Shown: positions 1 through 9,848 of the stretch, in pieces
Numbering within the stretch: the first letter of the stretch is position 1
How the letters are laid out: each line of letters opens with the position of its first letter
Source: Gari tellinella
Lineage: Eukaryota; Mollusca; Bivalvia; Cardiida; Psammobiidae
Reading direction: 5' to 3'
Length of the DNA: 64,000 bases
Assembly (NCBI GenBank): GCA_922989275.2
Contig: OV277863.1
Location: 46,482,999-46,546,998 of the forward strand
Program-made: the position numbers and the translations under genes
Notes under the pieces: generated by a model
What the model was told of the DNA's origin: nothing
Seen by the model: the letters and a program-made list of their open reading frames with translations, nothing else
Database searches by the model: none

Positions 1-60
1 GCAAGGAAATTGTCTGGCAAGGCGTTATGATAGAAAGGACGTCAGGAGATGTCTTTAAAC
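1..60. repeat. 60-bp dispersed repeat, inverted copy at 21702-21761
   Basis: The first 60 bases match the reverse complement of 21702-21761 with only a few substitutions, including a fully identical 30-base stretch (1-30 against 21732-21761). The similarity stops beyond position 60. It is a fragment of a dispersed element whose other part lies before the window; the family is not recognised. Confidence 0.7.
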
Positions 61-151
61 CAAAGTCCCATATATCTGAGAACCGGAGGCACATGGAGAA
101 CATGAAGAACCCGTGGTTTCTCTAGCAGTGGTTGCACCTTAACCAAAACGG

Positions 152-332
152 AATATACAGTCGAAACTTAATACTTCAAACTCGCTTAATTCGAATGTAC
201 CGATATTTCATAAATTGAATTTCAAAAAGTCGATCTTGCTTAAGTCGAACATATGCGTATTTCAAAGTTAAAACGTAGGTAAGCCGGTATGGTCGAACTA
301 ACATGAGTTCGAATTATTGAGTATCGACTGTA
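152..332. mobile_element. Family G foldback MITE (TACAGTCGAA ends)
   Basis: It begins TACAGTCGAAACT and ends TCGACTGTA, with a TA at each outer edge, and the halves are largely self-complementary. Other copies are at 25382-25578, 50674-50852 and 61204-61396. No coding capacity. The TA-CAGT ends resemble Tc1/mariner-type MITEs, but the superfamily is inferred. Confidence 0.75.
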
Positions 333-1090
333 ACTATCATTTTCTTGGCGCGTCTGAACCATAATATAAGTTCAAACACCATTATTATAGCTGGTCTGTC
401 ATCAATGGAAATATTGTACTGACAACTACAATAAAATGCATGCTTGAAATTTAGTTCGGTAAAATATATTACTTTCGAATAGATAACTGTATTGTACATG
501 TGATAGTAGCATAAGTTCGCTACAGCCTCGAGCTCGCTGTGCATATAGGTACAAACCAAGATGGGTCTCCATGCTATAGGCTATTGAACACTATCCCTTT
601 GGGACCAAACGTGCGTGTCCTACAGGAGTTGGTTGTTACTTTGACGAAAGATATTTTATTTGATAAATGAGACCAAGTTTGTGGAAATTTTCTCATGGGA
701 TCTGAAAAATAAAGATGCATCATACATTGTATGTATGTGTATGTAAACCGGGCGTGGGAGGGACTGAAGAGAGACAAAGCGTGCAAAGGCAACCTATGCT
801 GTGCTCAGAATCACATAAGAACAAATTTTAATAATTGTCAAAACAGTTGCAATTGTATTTACCACATAAGACCGCTTCTGGCAGTGTAATCCAGCCAATG
901 AATTTATTGTTAATGTTACACTAGTGATTAATCTTTGTTTGGACTCCGATCCAATCTGTTGGTCCCAAAGCGCTGCATGGCGCGAGGCACCACCTTCTAT
1001 TGGGTTGGGTTAGATGCGTTTAGCTGGAAAGAATGAGTGTTATCCCACTAAATACTTTTAAAATGTTTCTGACGGATTTCTTTTATACAG
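333..1090. other. Upstream APRT intron, no feature recognised
   Basis: AT-rich sequence without a convincing exon, RNA gene or repeat. It ends in the acceptor ttttatacag at 1081-1090 of the next exon. Short ORFs here have no family resemblance. Confidence 0.5.
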
Positions 1091-1169
1091 GATGTGTTTG
1101 AGATACAGAAAAACTCGGTGCAGGCTGGACAGAAGGTTGTGGTCATCGATGATTTATTTTCTACTGGAG
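1091..1169 (+). CDS. APRT: Adenine phosphoribosyltransferase, penultimate coding exon
   Basis: APRT converts adenine and PRPP to AMP and pyrophosphate in purine salvage, in the cytosol. This 79-bp exon encodes 26 codons plus one base, ending in the PRPP-binding loop [11 protein letters not shown], whose last Gly codon is split by the intron. It follows the acceptor ttttatacag and ends at a consensus donor (GGAG|gtaagt). Phase 1 matches the exon at 7594, which opens with GA to complete Gly and continues TMRAAC, as in the APRT family. Joined, the two exons give 72 residues and a stop, about the C-terminal 40 percent of a protein of about 180 residues. The N-terminal exons are not in the window. 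The intervening intron is 6.4 kb and carries families A, B, D and E. Confidence 0.9.
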
Positions 1170-1336
1170 GTAAGTGCAGATAGTGGAACGGTATTCTTTG
1201 CATATTAACCAATTACTCTATGAATATGCATTTTGATGCCTTTAATTCATTTATCCACTGGAAAAATAGTCCAACATGTATTTATGCGGTCTTGATTTTA
1301 CTGCATAAGAATTGTATCCTATATCCAAACAGATGG

Positions 1337-1847
1337 TGCAGTGTAGAAGACGTTGTTCTTTCTCGTTTAACCCATTACCACATAGCCTGTTTCTAGTAGT
1401 TAAAATATGTGACCTATTAAAGCAGGTTGAAAGTAAAACAGAATGCGCCCTAGGGCGCATTCTGCTTTACTTTCAGCTTGCTTTAAGTTACTATCTGCTA
1501 GGATATAGAAAATATTTCTTATGGTACATATTCATGACAGTATAAAATGGAACTATTTTTATTTGGCGGATGAATAAAATGAATGCGCTAAAAGTCGCTT
1601 CTATAAGGGAAAGGGTTAAACGCAAGTGAAATGCAAATGCATTGCAAATAAAATGTAGAAAATAACAACTGTTTGACAACGCTGATTATTCATTTTAATC
1701 TGAGTGGCAAATGGTTTGGAGCCTAATCAGACGCCGGATGATAAGGCGTCTGATCTGACTCTAAACTGTTTGCAGTGGAAATACATGTAGTAGTTTTAGC
1801 GTAAACGCGTTTATTGGGAAAGCATATTAAACGTCTTCTCCACTGTA
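1337..1847. mobile_element. Family A MITE split by a nested family D element
   Basis: Left end tgcagtgtagaagacgttg is a slightly mutated A terminus and the right end is cttctccactgta. A sequence is interrupted inside its GTTTAAAC site by a D element at 1367-1619 and resumes as acgcaagtg at 1619-1627. The A palindrome (core I) is at about 1712-1775 with tip CCGGATGATAAGG. It lies in the APRT intron. Confidence 0.85.
1367..1619. mobile_element. Family D MITE inserted in family A, TTAA duplicated
   Basis: TTAA at 1367-1370 and at 1616-1619 flank an element starting CCCATTACC and ending AAAGGG. The centre is core II: a near-perfect 72-bp palindrome with tip GCGCCCTAGGGCGC. Removing the element and one TTAA restores the uninterrupted family A sequence. 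TTAA targeting is typical of piggyBac-like and Kolobok-like elements; which one is unproven. Confidence 0.85.
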
Positions 1848-1855
1848 GCTTAAAG

Positions 1856-2105
1856 GCTGAAAGTAAAAATGCTACTGAATGCTAGGCTTACATGTAAGCT
1901 TTTTGTATTCACCTGTCTTAAAAATTAGAAACAGGCTAATTGCAACGATTTAATTAAACTGAATGCAAACGCAACTTGTGATAAAAAAAACAACCTTAGA
2001 ATATGACAATATACACATTATGACTGGTTTGGCTGATTTTGCTCCTAGCCGTTTGCAAATGGACAAAGTTTTTTAAGAAAAAATCGTTAATTGGGAAAGA
2101 ATATC
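1856..2105. repeat. Fragments of D/E- and A-type elements
   Basis: About 1905-1945 carries the D right-hand motif (cacctgtctt, then tagaaacaggcta) without its core. About 2045-2105 resembles the right part of an A element (ttaattgggaaagaatatcc). Both are decayed pieces in the APRT intron. Confidence 0.4.
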
Positions 2106-2150
2106 CTACACCCCCAGTGTCACTCAGATTCTCGTCCCTTCATATTGATA

Positions 2151-2440
2151 TCTCCCTCTAGCGCTTTCAACTATCTTCCTGTCTTCTCTTTGCCTCTCTC
2201 TTTCTGCATGCATCTCTCTTTCTCTATCTCTATATCTTTCTGACTGTCTCTCTTTCTCTGTCTCAATCTCTCTGTCTATCTCTCTTTCTATACCTGTATA
2301 TATATATATCTATCTCTGTCTCTACCTCTATGCGTGTCTCTCTGTGTCTCTTTTTGCCTCTTTCTCTCGTTCTTTATCTGTCTCTGGACCTCTCTCTCTC
2401 TCTCTTTGTTTCTCCGTCTCTCTGTGTCTCCCTTTCCAAA
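2151..2440. repeat. TC/TCTG-rich low-complexity tract
   Basis: Nearly 300 bases of imperfect TCTCTGTCTC-type pyrimidine repeats on the + strand, with a short TATATA insert near 2297. It lies in the APRT intron. Confidence 0.9.
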
Positions 2441-2709
2441 GCAGAAATGGTTAACAAGTAGACGTTTACAAACAGTATTGATCCAGATCAGACTCTGGGA
2501 ATTTCATTAGAATCAAATCAAGTTTACATTGGTCGTACATCTTCAATAGAATAGACGAAACAGTCGATATTAATGATTAAAGCAGGAGACATTTTGGGCA
2601 AACCGCATTGATTCAAAATTGAAAGTGTTCATGTAGATCATTTAATCCTTATTTCATTGCTCATCCAAACCATACCGGAAATAACTGGGCATTTCAAAGA
2701 TTTGTACAG

Positions 2710-2919
2710 TTAACTCTTTGCCTGCCATTGACGCCGAAAAGCGTCTTTGCAAACAGTTTGGATCCAGATCAGACGCCGCGTTGCGCGGCGTCTGATCAGG
2801 ATCCAAACTGTTTGACTCGTATCGATATATTTTAAGTCATATTACATTGGTCTTACTTTGAAACCATCTTGCAAACAACAAACTTAAAGCAGACGAAAAT
2901 GAAACGATGAAGAGGTAAA
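2710..2919. mobile_element. Family B MITE with intact core I
   Basis: Starts TTAACTCTTTGCCTGCC. The core I palindrome is at 2749-2814 with tip CCGCGTTGCGCGG. To its right is the B-type flank (aagtcatatta, gaaaccatcttgcaaacaac, aagcagacga). The right end is eroded at agaggtaaac. Non-coding. Confidence 0.8.
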
Positions 2920-3024
2920 CATCTCACGATTAATTTAGCTGCGAAAGAGTTATACCTTGTTAAATTACGTAAAGTTATAGCTATTGAAGACAGTCTGAAG
3001 CGTTTGAGATGTGTCTAAGAATGC

Positions 3025-3192
3025 TTAACCCTTTCGCTACCAAGTTTTTCGTGAGTTTTTTACCTCTTCACCGCCATATTGTCGTCTGCTTCAATATTGT
3101 TGTCTGCAATATCGTTTCAAAGTTAATTTTAAGGCAGCTTGATTGATAAATGTTCGATACAAGTGTCAAACAGTTTGGATCCTGATCATGAT
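3025..3192. mobile_element. Family B MITE, truncated within its core
   Basis: TTAACCCTTTCGCTACC start, then the cgccatattgtcgtctgc flank in inverse orientation to the copy at 2710. It reaches the first arm of core I (caaacagtttggatcctgatca) and then loses similarity. Confidence 0.65.
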
Positions 3193-3242
3193 TACCAATC
3201 GATAGTTCTTTATTGAACACAAGGTGTCCTGTCTTCAATGTT

Positions 3243-3362
3243 ATAAAGCGTTTGAGGTTAGTCGAACATCATTCTCATGCATTTGATTGGTCAGATGTTG
3301 GCTAAAGCTCAACTCTGATCAATCAAATGCTTGAGAACGATCTCAGATTCAACTCAAACGCT
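3243..3362. mobile_element. Family H foldback repeat
   Basis: Inverted arms run from aagcgtttgagg rightwards and end ctcaaacgctt, each containing a catttgattggtcaga-type segment. Related copies are at 23517, 42500 (half) and 58671. No target duplication was identified. Confidence 0.65.
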
Positions 3363-3366
3363 TAAA

Positions 3367-3388
3367 CCCCCCCCCCCCCCCCCCCCCC
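3367..3388. repeat. Poly(C) tract, 22 bases
   Basis: An unbroken run of 22 C directly after the family H foldback. Confidence 0.95.
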
Positions 3389-4690
3389 ACCTTCTGACCC
3401 TTGGACCTCTTACATTATTGAGTCGTGGCATCACACCCTGTCGATTTAAAACATCGACTGGACATTTTTATGTGGAACTACAGTCCCCGATTTTTAGAAA
3501 AAAGTATTAAACTCCAGTTTTGAAGCAAAAAATGAAACTTGACCCACCTTTCTCCCATTTGTTTTGTGGCCTCGATCAACAGCCCGCAAATGGCCTCGCA
3601 CCGAATGCGTAGTAGCTCCCAAAGAGGTGCCTAATAAGTCGACAGGGTGTGGCATGAAGAAACTAGATTTATCGAATTGCAAATAGTGTAGCATTAGGGA
3701 CTATTTTAGTGAAATGCCTGGCTTAATCGATCGAGTTACTCCCCTTGAAAATAAGCCGATAAGTGACTGTCCAGCAAGAATCCATCGATTTAGATTACAA
3801 AGAATTGATAGGGGACAATTTTTGTAACTGCAATAAAACCATTATTATTCCAATCACAATATCCGCCCCGTTATGAGTTGAAAGGTCTAAATCTAAACTT
3901 TGTTATGGTATATTATGTTTTAAAATGATATTTCATCTTCAACAGTAATTTTTTGATTATTTAAACAGTAAAGTGCTGCTTATATATTCTTATACGATTA
4001 TGCAAAAAAGTGGGAGGGTTGTACCATTCTTGGCTCTTAAAAGCAATTTATTTATCAAAATTAAATATCCGCCCCGTTATGAGTAAATTAAGAAAACAAT
4101 CCTCTTTTTAATGATATAATTTTCAGAAAAATAACTTAGTGTCTTGTACAGTATTTTTTAGGTTGAATTACACTATATTTCATGATATCAATATGTTAGA
4201 ACCACTCGTTAAGGTTCGTAAATTTCCGACGGAAATTAACGACCGTTGTATTATCAGCGGGCAACCCACCCGGTGTGTTTATTGCTGGTATCATAAATCT
4301 GCCAAGGGAAAGGACATATTTCAACCCTATTAGCAATAATCTGTTGCATTAACAGATTAACAAAAGACAAATGCAGCAAAGCGTCACATGAATTTGAGAC
4401 ATCCTCTACGAAACGTTTGTAGCAGCAGAATTGATAAAAGTTTTATGTTGATTAAATCTATATAAAATTGTTTTAAACATGTGATTGGTTATAATGTCTA
4501 ATAACCTTTTTTTACCAAAGTGTCATGAATAATTGAATAAAATAAACGATCAGGTAAATTACCTAATTTAATTGGATTTGATATTTTTAGAAATTTTGTC
4601 AAATTTTCTTGTAATGAAATATTATCCAATATGCTGCGTTATCTTAAAGTTCGAATGTTGAGTAATATTTTGCTTTGAATTGCTTTGAAT
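3389..4690. other. APRT intron, no element recognised
   Basis: The only structure seen is a 20-base direct repeat (aatatccgccccgttatgag) at 3858-3877 and 4064-4083. No coding exon is evident. Confidence 0.45.
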
Positions 4691-4704
4691 AACCGTTAAA
4701 TACT

Positions 4705-5015
4705 TCGAAATGCAAACAGTATAGTCCCAGATCAGAGATCATCCTATATGATCCTACATGATTGGTCTTGAATCCATTGTAAGTATGTGATGACAGTATA
4801 GAAACAGATAAGAGGAATATAGAGAAGGGTCCAGTACTTTCACGAAAGAAATGACAAATTATATAAGCTTAATTTTGGACAGTCCAGTTAAATCTAGTCA
4901 ATATTTTACTGCTTCGAGCTGTCATTATTAAACTGCATTGCTGAATGGAAGACTATGCAAACCCTGATCAGATGGTTTCTTTGAGTGATCTGAGTCTACG
5001 CTGTTTGATAAGAAG
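4705..5015. repeat. Two decayed C-type core I copies
   Basis: About 4710-4775 (gcaaacagtatagtcccagatcagag) and 4955-5011 (ctgatcagatgg to gagtctacgctgtttg) keep recognisable core I arms of the C type with many substitutions. Confidence 0.45.
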
Positions 5016-5117
5016 GTGTGATTTTCAAACATACTTTGTTTGCGTATGAAGGGTTGTGTGAAATGACCCGGAAATACAAAGGAATTGCTGTTTTAGGCAT
5101 AAAATTGCTTACTGTCA

Positions 5118-5310
5118 TTAACCTTTTAACTGCCAAAGCCGACGACACTGACTTTTGCAAACAGTTTGGATCCTAATTAGGCATGCGGTGTCTGATCAAT
5201 TTCCGATCTGTTTGACACTCACATTTATTGTTCTTAAGTTAAAACTGCATAAAATTCCCCCAAAAATAATGCGGGCGATGATATAGCAGCGGCTGTGTTT
5301 GACGGGTTAA
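5118..5310. mobile_element. Family B MITE, TTAA at both ends
   Basis: TTAACCTTTTAACTGCC start and GACGGGTTAA end. The core I palindrome near 5158-5214 is decayed in one arm. The right flank retains the gcgggcgatgatatagcagcgg remnant of the B consensus. Confidence 0.7.
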
Positions 5311-5402
5311 TCGTTATTACGTCATACAGACAGTGAAATGGTTAACTATCAATAAAACAAATGTTTGATGTGTCATTAGAGTGGTACTGAGGGGCACTGA
5401 TC

Positions 5403-5577
5403 TATAAGCCTTTCTAACGCGACCACTCCATATAAGTAGCATGGTCGGCCTCAGGGTGACAGCCTAATGCAGGAAAGAAGGAGCCCCAATACGACTCACC
5501 CCTGTGCTAAGCAGTCACCTGCAATTAAATATCCCAAATCATAATGACCGGGCGGTCGCATTAGAGAGGCTTTATTG
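5403..5577. mobile_element. E-related foldback element without a good core
   Basis: Inverted ends: ataagcctttctaacgcgacca on the left, and on the right the complement of gcaataaagcctctctaatgcgacc. The termini match family E (cctctctaatacgaccac), but the middle is different and core II is reduced to a gtcacctgcaatta remnant. Confidence 0.55.
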
Positions 5578-5812
5578 CATAAATGTCTCTAATTGTTACT
5601 GTAGTTAAGCCGAAAGCTGCTTTACTTTCATTCAACTTAGTGTGTTCAATTTTTTTTCAGAGCTTTCTTGATATGTTTGGATCAAAGCGTTGCTTAGATT
5701 CAGGGCACGTTTTGTATCATGCTGAATTATTTCTGTTAAGATGAAAATGTCTGAAATTATTACCAAAAGCAAATTTCAGCTAGTTTAAATGCATGTATTA
5801 AATCTGTGTCGA

Positions 5813-5875
5813 ATAGTTTGTGTCCTGGTAAGTGGCCGAGTTACACGGCGTCTTAGGAGGACCCAAACTGCTCAG
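5813..5875. repeat. Decayed core I palindrome
   Basis: gaatagtttgtgtcctgg pairs with aggacccaaactgct around the tip gccgagttacacggc. The outer element is not delimited. Confidence 0.45.
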
Positions 5876-6213
5876 GCAGTTAAAAGCTGTCGTTCAAAGT
5901 ACCAGGCCAAAAAAGAAGAAAAAAAAAGAAACGTCTACAATGATTAAGTATGTGCCGTTCATTTACTTATATTCAATATTTTAGCGAGAATGGCGAGCAA
6001 CATGTATAAGAAAATTAAAAGAGTCATTTGGATACAGAAAAATAATGTTTGCATAAGATTTGAGTAAAAGTAAAAATTAGAAATTAAAAAAAAAAGAAGT
6101 AATTATTTAGATCTGGTACTCTGAAATCAAACACTGTATATTCATGACATTGTATTAGACGTTTCATTTTTGTCTAATAGAACAAATACATTATTATGTT
6201 ACCAAATATTAGC

Positions 6214-6446
6214 TACAGCGGGGAATTCGTTATTATTTCTCAATATACGCGTTTACGATAAAACTATTATTTCTATTACAAACAGTTTGGAGCCAGATCA
6301 GACGCCGGATAACCGGCGTCTGATCAGGCTCCAAACTGTTTGTCACTAAGATAAACATAATTCGTCAGAATTGTCCAAAATTTTTACCTTTCTACGTTTT
6401 AGTGCTTTGCGTTTCAACTCGAAAGAATAACGTTTTCTCTACTGTA
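6214..6446. mobile_element. Family A MITE
   Basis: tacagcggggaattcg start and ttctctactgta end. Core I at about 6279-6343 has tip CCGGATAACCGG, one base pair shorter than the usual A tip. APRT intron. Confidence 0.8.
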
Positions 6447-6981
6447 CCTTAATGAATACCAAAATGAACGCAATTATTCAGTTGTCATTTTTATGTAATA
6501 AATCATTATTTACATATTATTAAATGGCTTATTCCTTGAAACCTGCTTAAACTGAGAACCCGAAATAGTGTGAGATTACCCACGGCGATAAGACTTAGTG
6601 AAGATTATACACACAGCATGTCGTCTGTTTTATTATCACAGTGATAGGATCGTGGGCAAGTCACCGAAACACGTAATTTCCGGCAATCGGCGACCGGAGC
6701 CGAACAATATCAATTTTATAAGGACAGGTTATCTGTCATGTATTGACACAAAGGGAGAAAACCGCAATGCGTATTTTGGCTTCTTCACTAGGTGTATTTA
6801 AGGGACGCAATCCAGTGAAATAGACTAAAATAGTCCCTAATGATTTAGACCGACCGCATCGTCTCTGAAAAGGCGGCTGGTCTAGATCGTTATTGTGTTT
6901 GGTACACACAAGCATAAAAAAGTATTTTGTCACCTTATTTGTAAGACAGTGTAGATCCTGATCAGACGACGATTCAGATAG

Positions 6982-7269
6982 TACAGTAGAGAATGTGTTA
7001 TTCTTTCCAAAATAAACGCGTTTACGCTAAAACTATTATTTGCAGTGCAAACAGCTTGGAGCCAGATCAGACGCCGGGTTACCCGGCGTCTGATCTGGCT
7101 CCAAACTGTTTGCACTGCAAACTCCAAACTCCAAACTCCAAACTGTTTGCCACCAAGATAAACATGAAATATCAGAATTGTCCAAAAGTTGTTCTTTTCT
7201 ACGATTTAGTGCTTTGCGTTTGCGTACGTTTGCGTTAAAACGGGAAAGAATAACAGATTCTCCACTGTA
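6982..7269. mobile_element. Family A MITE with a small internal tandem expansion
   Basis: tacagtagagaatgtg start, ttctccactgta end, perfect core I with tip CCGGGTTACCCGG. Next to the right arm the segment ctccaaa is repeated three more times (about 7119-7145), so this copy is longer than the usual 250 bp. APRT intron. Confidence 0.85.
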
Positions 7270-7321
7270 CAGCCAAGTTTTGCAAAGTAACCAGTCTGGT
7301 TTTCTCTTGGCACGGTTGTAT

Positions 7322-7566
7322 TACAGTGGAGAAGACGTTAATCTTTACCATTAAATGCTAAACCTATTTTATCTTTTGCAAACAGTTTGGAGCTTGATCG
7401 GACGCCAGGTAACCCGCCGCCTGATCTGGTTCAAACTCTTTTGCAACTCAGATGAGAAGAAATCGTCAGAGTTTTCAAAAAGCTCTATAACTTTCTGCAT
7501 TTTATTACAGTGCGTTTGCGTTTAGTTTAGTTAAACGGGAAAGATTAACACCTTCTCCAGTGTGTA
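7322..7566. mobile_element. Family A MITE abutting the last APRT exon
   Basis: tacagtggagaagacg start, ccttctccagtgtgta end. Its right edge lies only 27 bp before the exon at 7594. The terminal inverted repeat here contains ccttctccag, a pyrimidine run followed by AG, which could act as a splice acceptor. Core I (about 7378-7443) is partly decayed. Confidence 0.8.
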
Positions 7567-7593
7567 ACCATGTAACATTTCTGTTTATATCAG

Positions 7594-7733
7594 GAACAAT
7601 GAGGGCCGCATGCGATCTAATTGAGGCTGCAGGGGCAGAAGTTCTAGCATGTGTCGCTGTCATAGGACATCCAGAAGATACAGCTATAGCCAAAAGTGTT
7701 CTTAAATATCCACTAATTACATACACCCATTAG
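7594..7733 (+). CDS. APRT: Adenine phosphoribosyltransferase, last coding exon
   Basis: Follows the acceptor ctgtttatatcag. Its first two bases complete the split Gly of the PRPP loop, and it continues GTMRAACDLIEAAGAEVLAC, matching the APRT helix after the PRPP motif. It encodes 46 residues with the stop TAG at 7731-7733. The end (GHPEDTAIAKSVLKYPLITY region) differs from the vertebrate C-terminus but has the expected length. The catalytic Asp pair and TGGT loop are intact when joined to 1091-1169. An AATAAA at 7895-7900 fits the 3' end. The gene appears functional at this end; the rest lies before the window. Confidence 0.9.
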
Positions 7734-7894
7734 TGCTCAAAGTCGGGACTGTTACAGCTTTAATTATTGACGTCTACCATAGAAGAAGACAGCGTCCTTG
7801 GTTTTGAAATCTATTCCATTGAGATGGCGAAGCGGAATGGGATTTGCCAATAATCAGAAAAAAAACCTTTTAAATTAATTCAAACTTATGACGA

Positions 7895-7900
7895 ATAAAC
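7895..7900 (+). promoter_or_regulatory. Candidate poly(A) signal for APRT
   Basis: AATAAA 162 bp after the APRT stop codon. Supported by position only. Confidence 0.45.
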
Positions 7901-7927
7901 TCGTCATTAACACACCATTCACCTGTT

Positions 7928-8115
7928 ACGGGTATATGTGTCCCATGCAAACAGTGTAGAGCCTAAACAGGGGTTTCTGCAGGAGCCCCCTTCCCCCCAA
8001 TTCATCGTCTACATCGTTTGATGTATTTTACCCTAAATCCTAAATTATAAAAATCGTCAAATTTATTAAAAATTGGAATTGTCCATTTAAAGTTTCAGGA
8101 ATTAATGAATTATTA
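7928..8115. mobile_element. Family C element, decayed
   Basis: gcaaacagtgtagagcctaaacagg to tctacatcgtttg is a damaged C-type core I (7947-8020). It is followed by the common C flank ttggaattgtccatttaaagtttcagg. Confidence 0.55.
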
Positions 8116-8297
8116 GGGAAATAAACCAGTATTTCCTGTTGAAACGCAATGATACATGAACTCATTATTTTTGAAATTATAAGTTCTTGTAAACATTGTT
8201 TAATTATGAAAATTAAATACTTTTGAGCCTGGACAGGAGGCAAATATTAAAACAAATTCGCGTAGTCTACTTATTTAAGTTTCTCTGTTACACTACA

Positions 8298-8547
8298 TAC
8301 AGTGGAGAATCTGTTATTCTTTCCCGTTTAAACGCAAACGTACGCAAACGCAAAGCGCTAAAACGTAGAAAAGAACAACTTTTGGACAATTCTGATAATT
8401 CATGTTTATCTTGGTGGCAAACAGTTTGGAGCCTGATCAGACGCCGGGTTACCCGGCGTCTGATCTGGCTCCAAACTGTTTGTACTGCAAATAATAGTTT
8501 TAGCGTAAACGCGTTTATTGGGAAAGAATAACAGATTGTCCACTGTA
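8298..8547. mobile_element. Family A MITE, near-consensus
   Basis: 250 bp from tacagtggagaatctg to attgtccactgta. Between the ends, core I (8418-8482) is an almost perfect palindrome with tip CCGGGTTACCCGG. Good reference copy for the family. Confidence 0.9.
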
Positions 8548-8704
8548 CTTCTTAGGTTGAATACAGTAATAAGCCATCCTCATTAACTTGGTGGCCCATG
8601 AAACTTTTTATGGACTCTTCTGGGGCCCGTTTTACGAAACGTCGTAAGTCAAGACTTTTAAAACACATCTACATTCTGATTTATCCATCTATTTCTGCCT
8701 CGTG

Positions 8705-9025
8705 ACATCTCTTTGGAATCGTTTCCAATCCTTCTTTATATTAACCTATTTTATCATACATATGCTTCTTTACGCCTTTGATTTATTCCTTCACTGAAGA
8801 AAATACATTCATGAATATGTATCATCAGAAATATTGTCTATATTCTAGCAGATGATAGCTTAAAGCAGATGCACATGCTGCTTACTTTCAACCTGCTTTA
8901 AGTAATCAGCTATCTTCCATACAAGAAACAAGCTATGGGTTAAAACCCCTCTAAACCGGAAACCCCTCTAAACCGGAAAATTATGTTGTCCCCAACCATG
9001 TCCGGTTAAGAGGGGTTTGACTGTA
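8705..9025. mobile_element. Family K element (left-truncated) carrying a D element
   Basis: The right part has aaacccctctaaaccggaaa and the end gttaagaggggtttgactgta. A D element sits at 8741-8943 with TTAA at each edge. The same K/D arrangement is seen at 57813-58606, so K seems to have spread with D already inside. Confidence 0.65.
8741..8943. mobile_element. Family D MITE inside family K
   Basis: TTAA at 8741-8744 and 8940-8943, D flanks (gcctttgatttattcc, gaaacaagctatggg), and a core II whose left arm is largely lost (cttaaagcagatgcac) while the right arm is kept. Confidence 0.65.
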
Positions 9026-9050
9026 TCCGCAAATAGTACACTTATATAAT

Positions 9051-9112
9051 GCAAACAGTACAGATCACAAATGAGAGGGCTCCTTGGGGAGCACATTTAT
9101 CAGAAGATGTAT
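9051..9112. repeat. Decayed C-type core I
   Basis: gcaaacagtacagatcacaaatgagagggctcc with a weak right arm. No outer frame recognised. Confidence 0.45.
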
Positions 9113-9242
9113 GTATTATATTGTCATTTTGAAATATATTACAAAACAAAACAACTCCGACCTGTCAAAAATTCATTTTAGACTTAATCAGAAAGTAGAA
9201 GTGACCTCTTAAATTGTTCATGGGTAAATGGGTCAACTTATG

Positions 9243-9467
9243 TACAGTGGAAAAGACGTTGTTCTTTCCCGATAAACGCTTTTATCCTTAAACTATTACA
9301 CGTATTTCCATTGCAAACAGTTTGGATCCAGATCAGACGTCGGGTAACCCGGTTTCTGATCAGGCTTCAAACTGTTTGCCACTCAGATTAAAGTAAATAG
9401 AATAGTCAAACGTTTTTTACCATTTTATTGCAATGCGTTTGCGTTTCGTTGGCGTTTCTCTACTGTA
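9243..9467. mobile_element. Family A MITE
   Basis: tacagtggaaaagacg start, tttctctactgta end. Core I tip is ccgggtaacccgg with some mismatch in the outer arm. Confidence 0.8.
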
Positions 9468-9599
9468 TGGTTTCATTTGTAGATCAGCCATGTTAAGTCA
9501 AGCTAAAACATACACTGATTTTATTACATGTAAACTTGTATAATTATTTTATCAAATTGCATGAATACATATTTTCTATTTGAAGTATTGTAATATATT

Positions 9600-9848
9600 T
9601 ACTGTGGAGAAAACGTTATTCTTTCCCGTTTAAACGCAAACGAAACGCAAACGCGTCGCGATAAAAGGTAGAAAAAAAACATTTCGTCAATTCAGACTGT
9701 TCATATTAATCTGAGTGGCTAAGAGTTTGGAGCCTGATCAGACGCCGGATTACCCGGCGTCTGATCTGGCTCCAAACTCTTTGTAATGGAATTAATAGTC
9801 TTAGCGTAAACGCGTTTATTGGGAAAGAATAACGATTTCTCCACTGTA
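9600..9848. mobile_element. Family A MITE
   Basis: tactgtggagaaaacg start, gatttctccactgta end. Core I has tip CCGGATTACCCGG, one mismatch in the palindrome. Confidence 0.85.

Noticed and set aside
8418..8482. Reading the palindromes as microRNA precursors or bacterial-type terminators
   Set aside because: Near-perfect long hairpins in dozens of transposon copies are better explained as element structure; no evidence of transcription can be seen.
8223..8531. ORFs across family A copies (for example 8223-8531, 11885-12301, 14292-14543, 27553-27866, 42962-43216) with similar peptides
   Set aside because: The peptides are translations of the A palindrome in several frames and both strands; they share only the repeat sequence.
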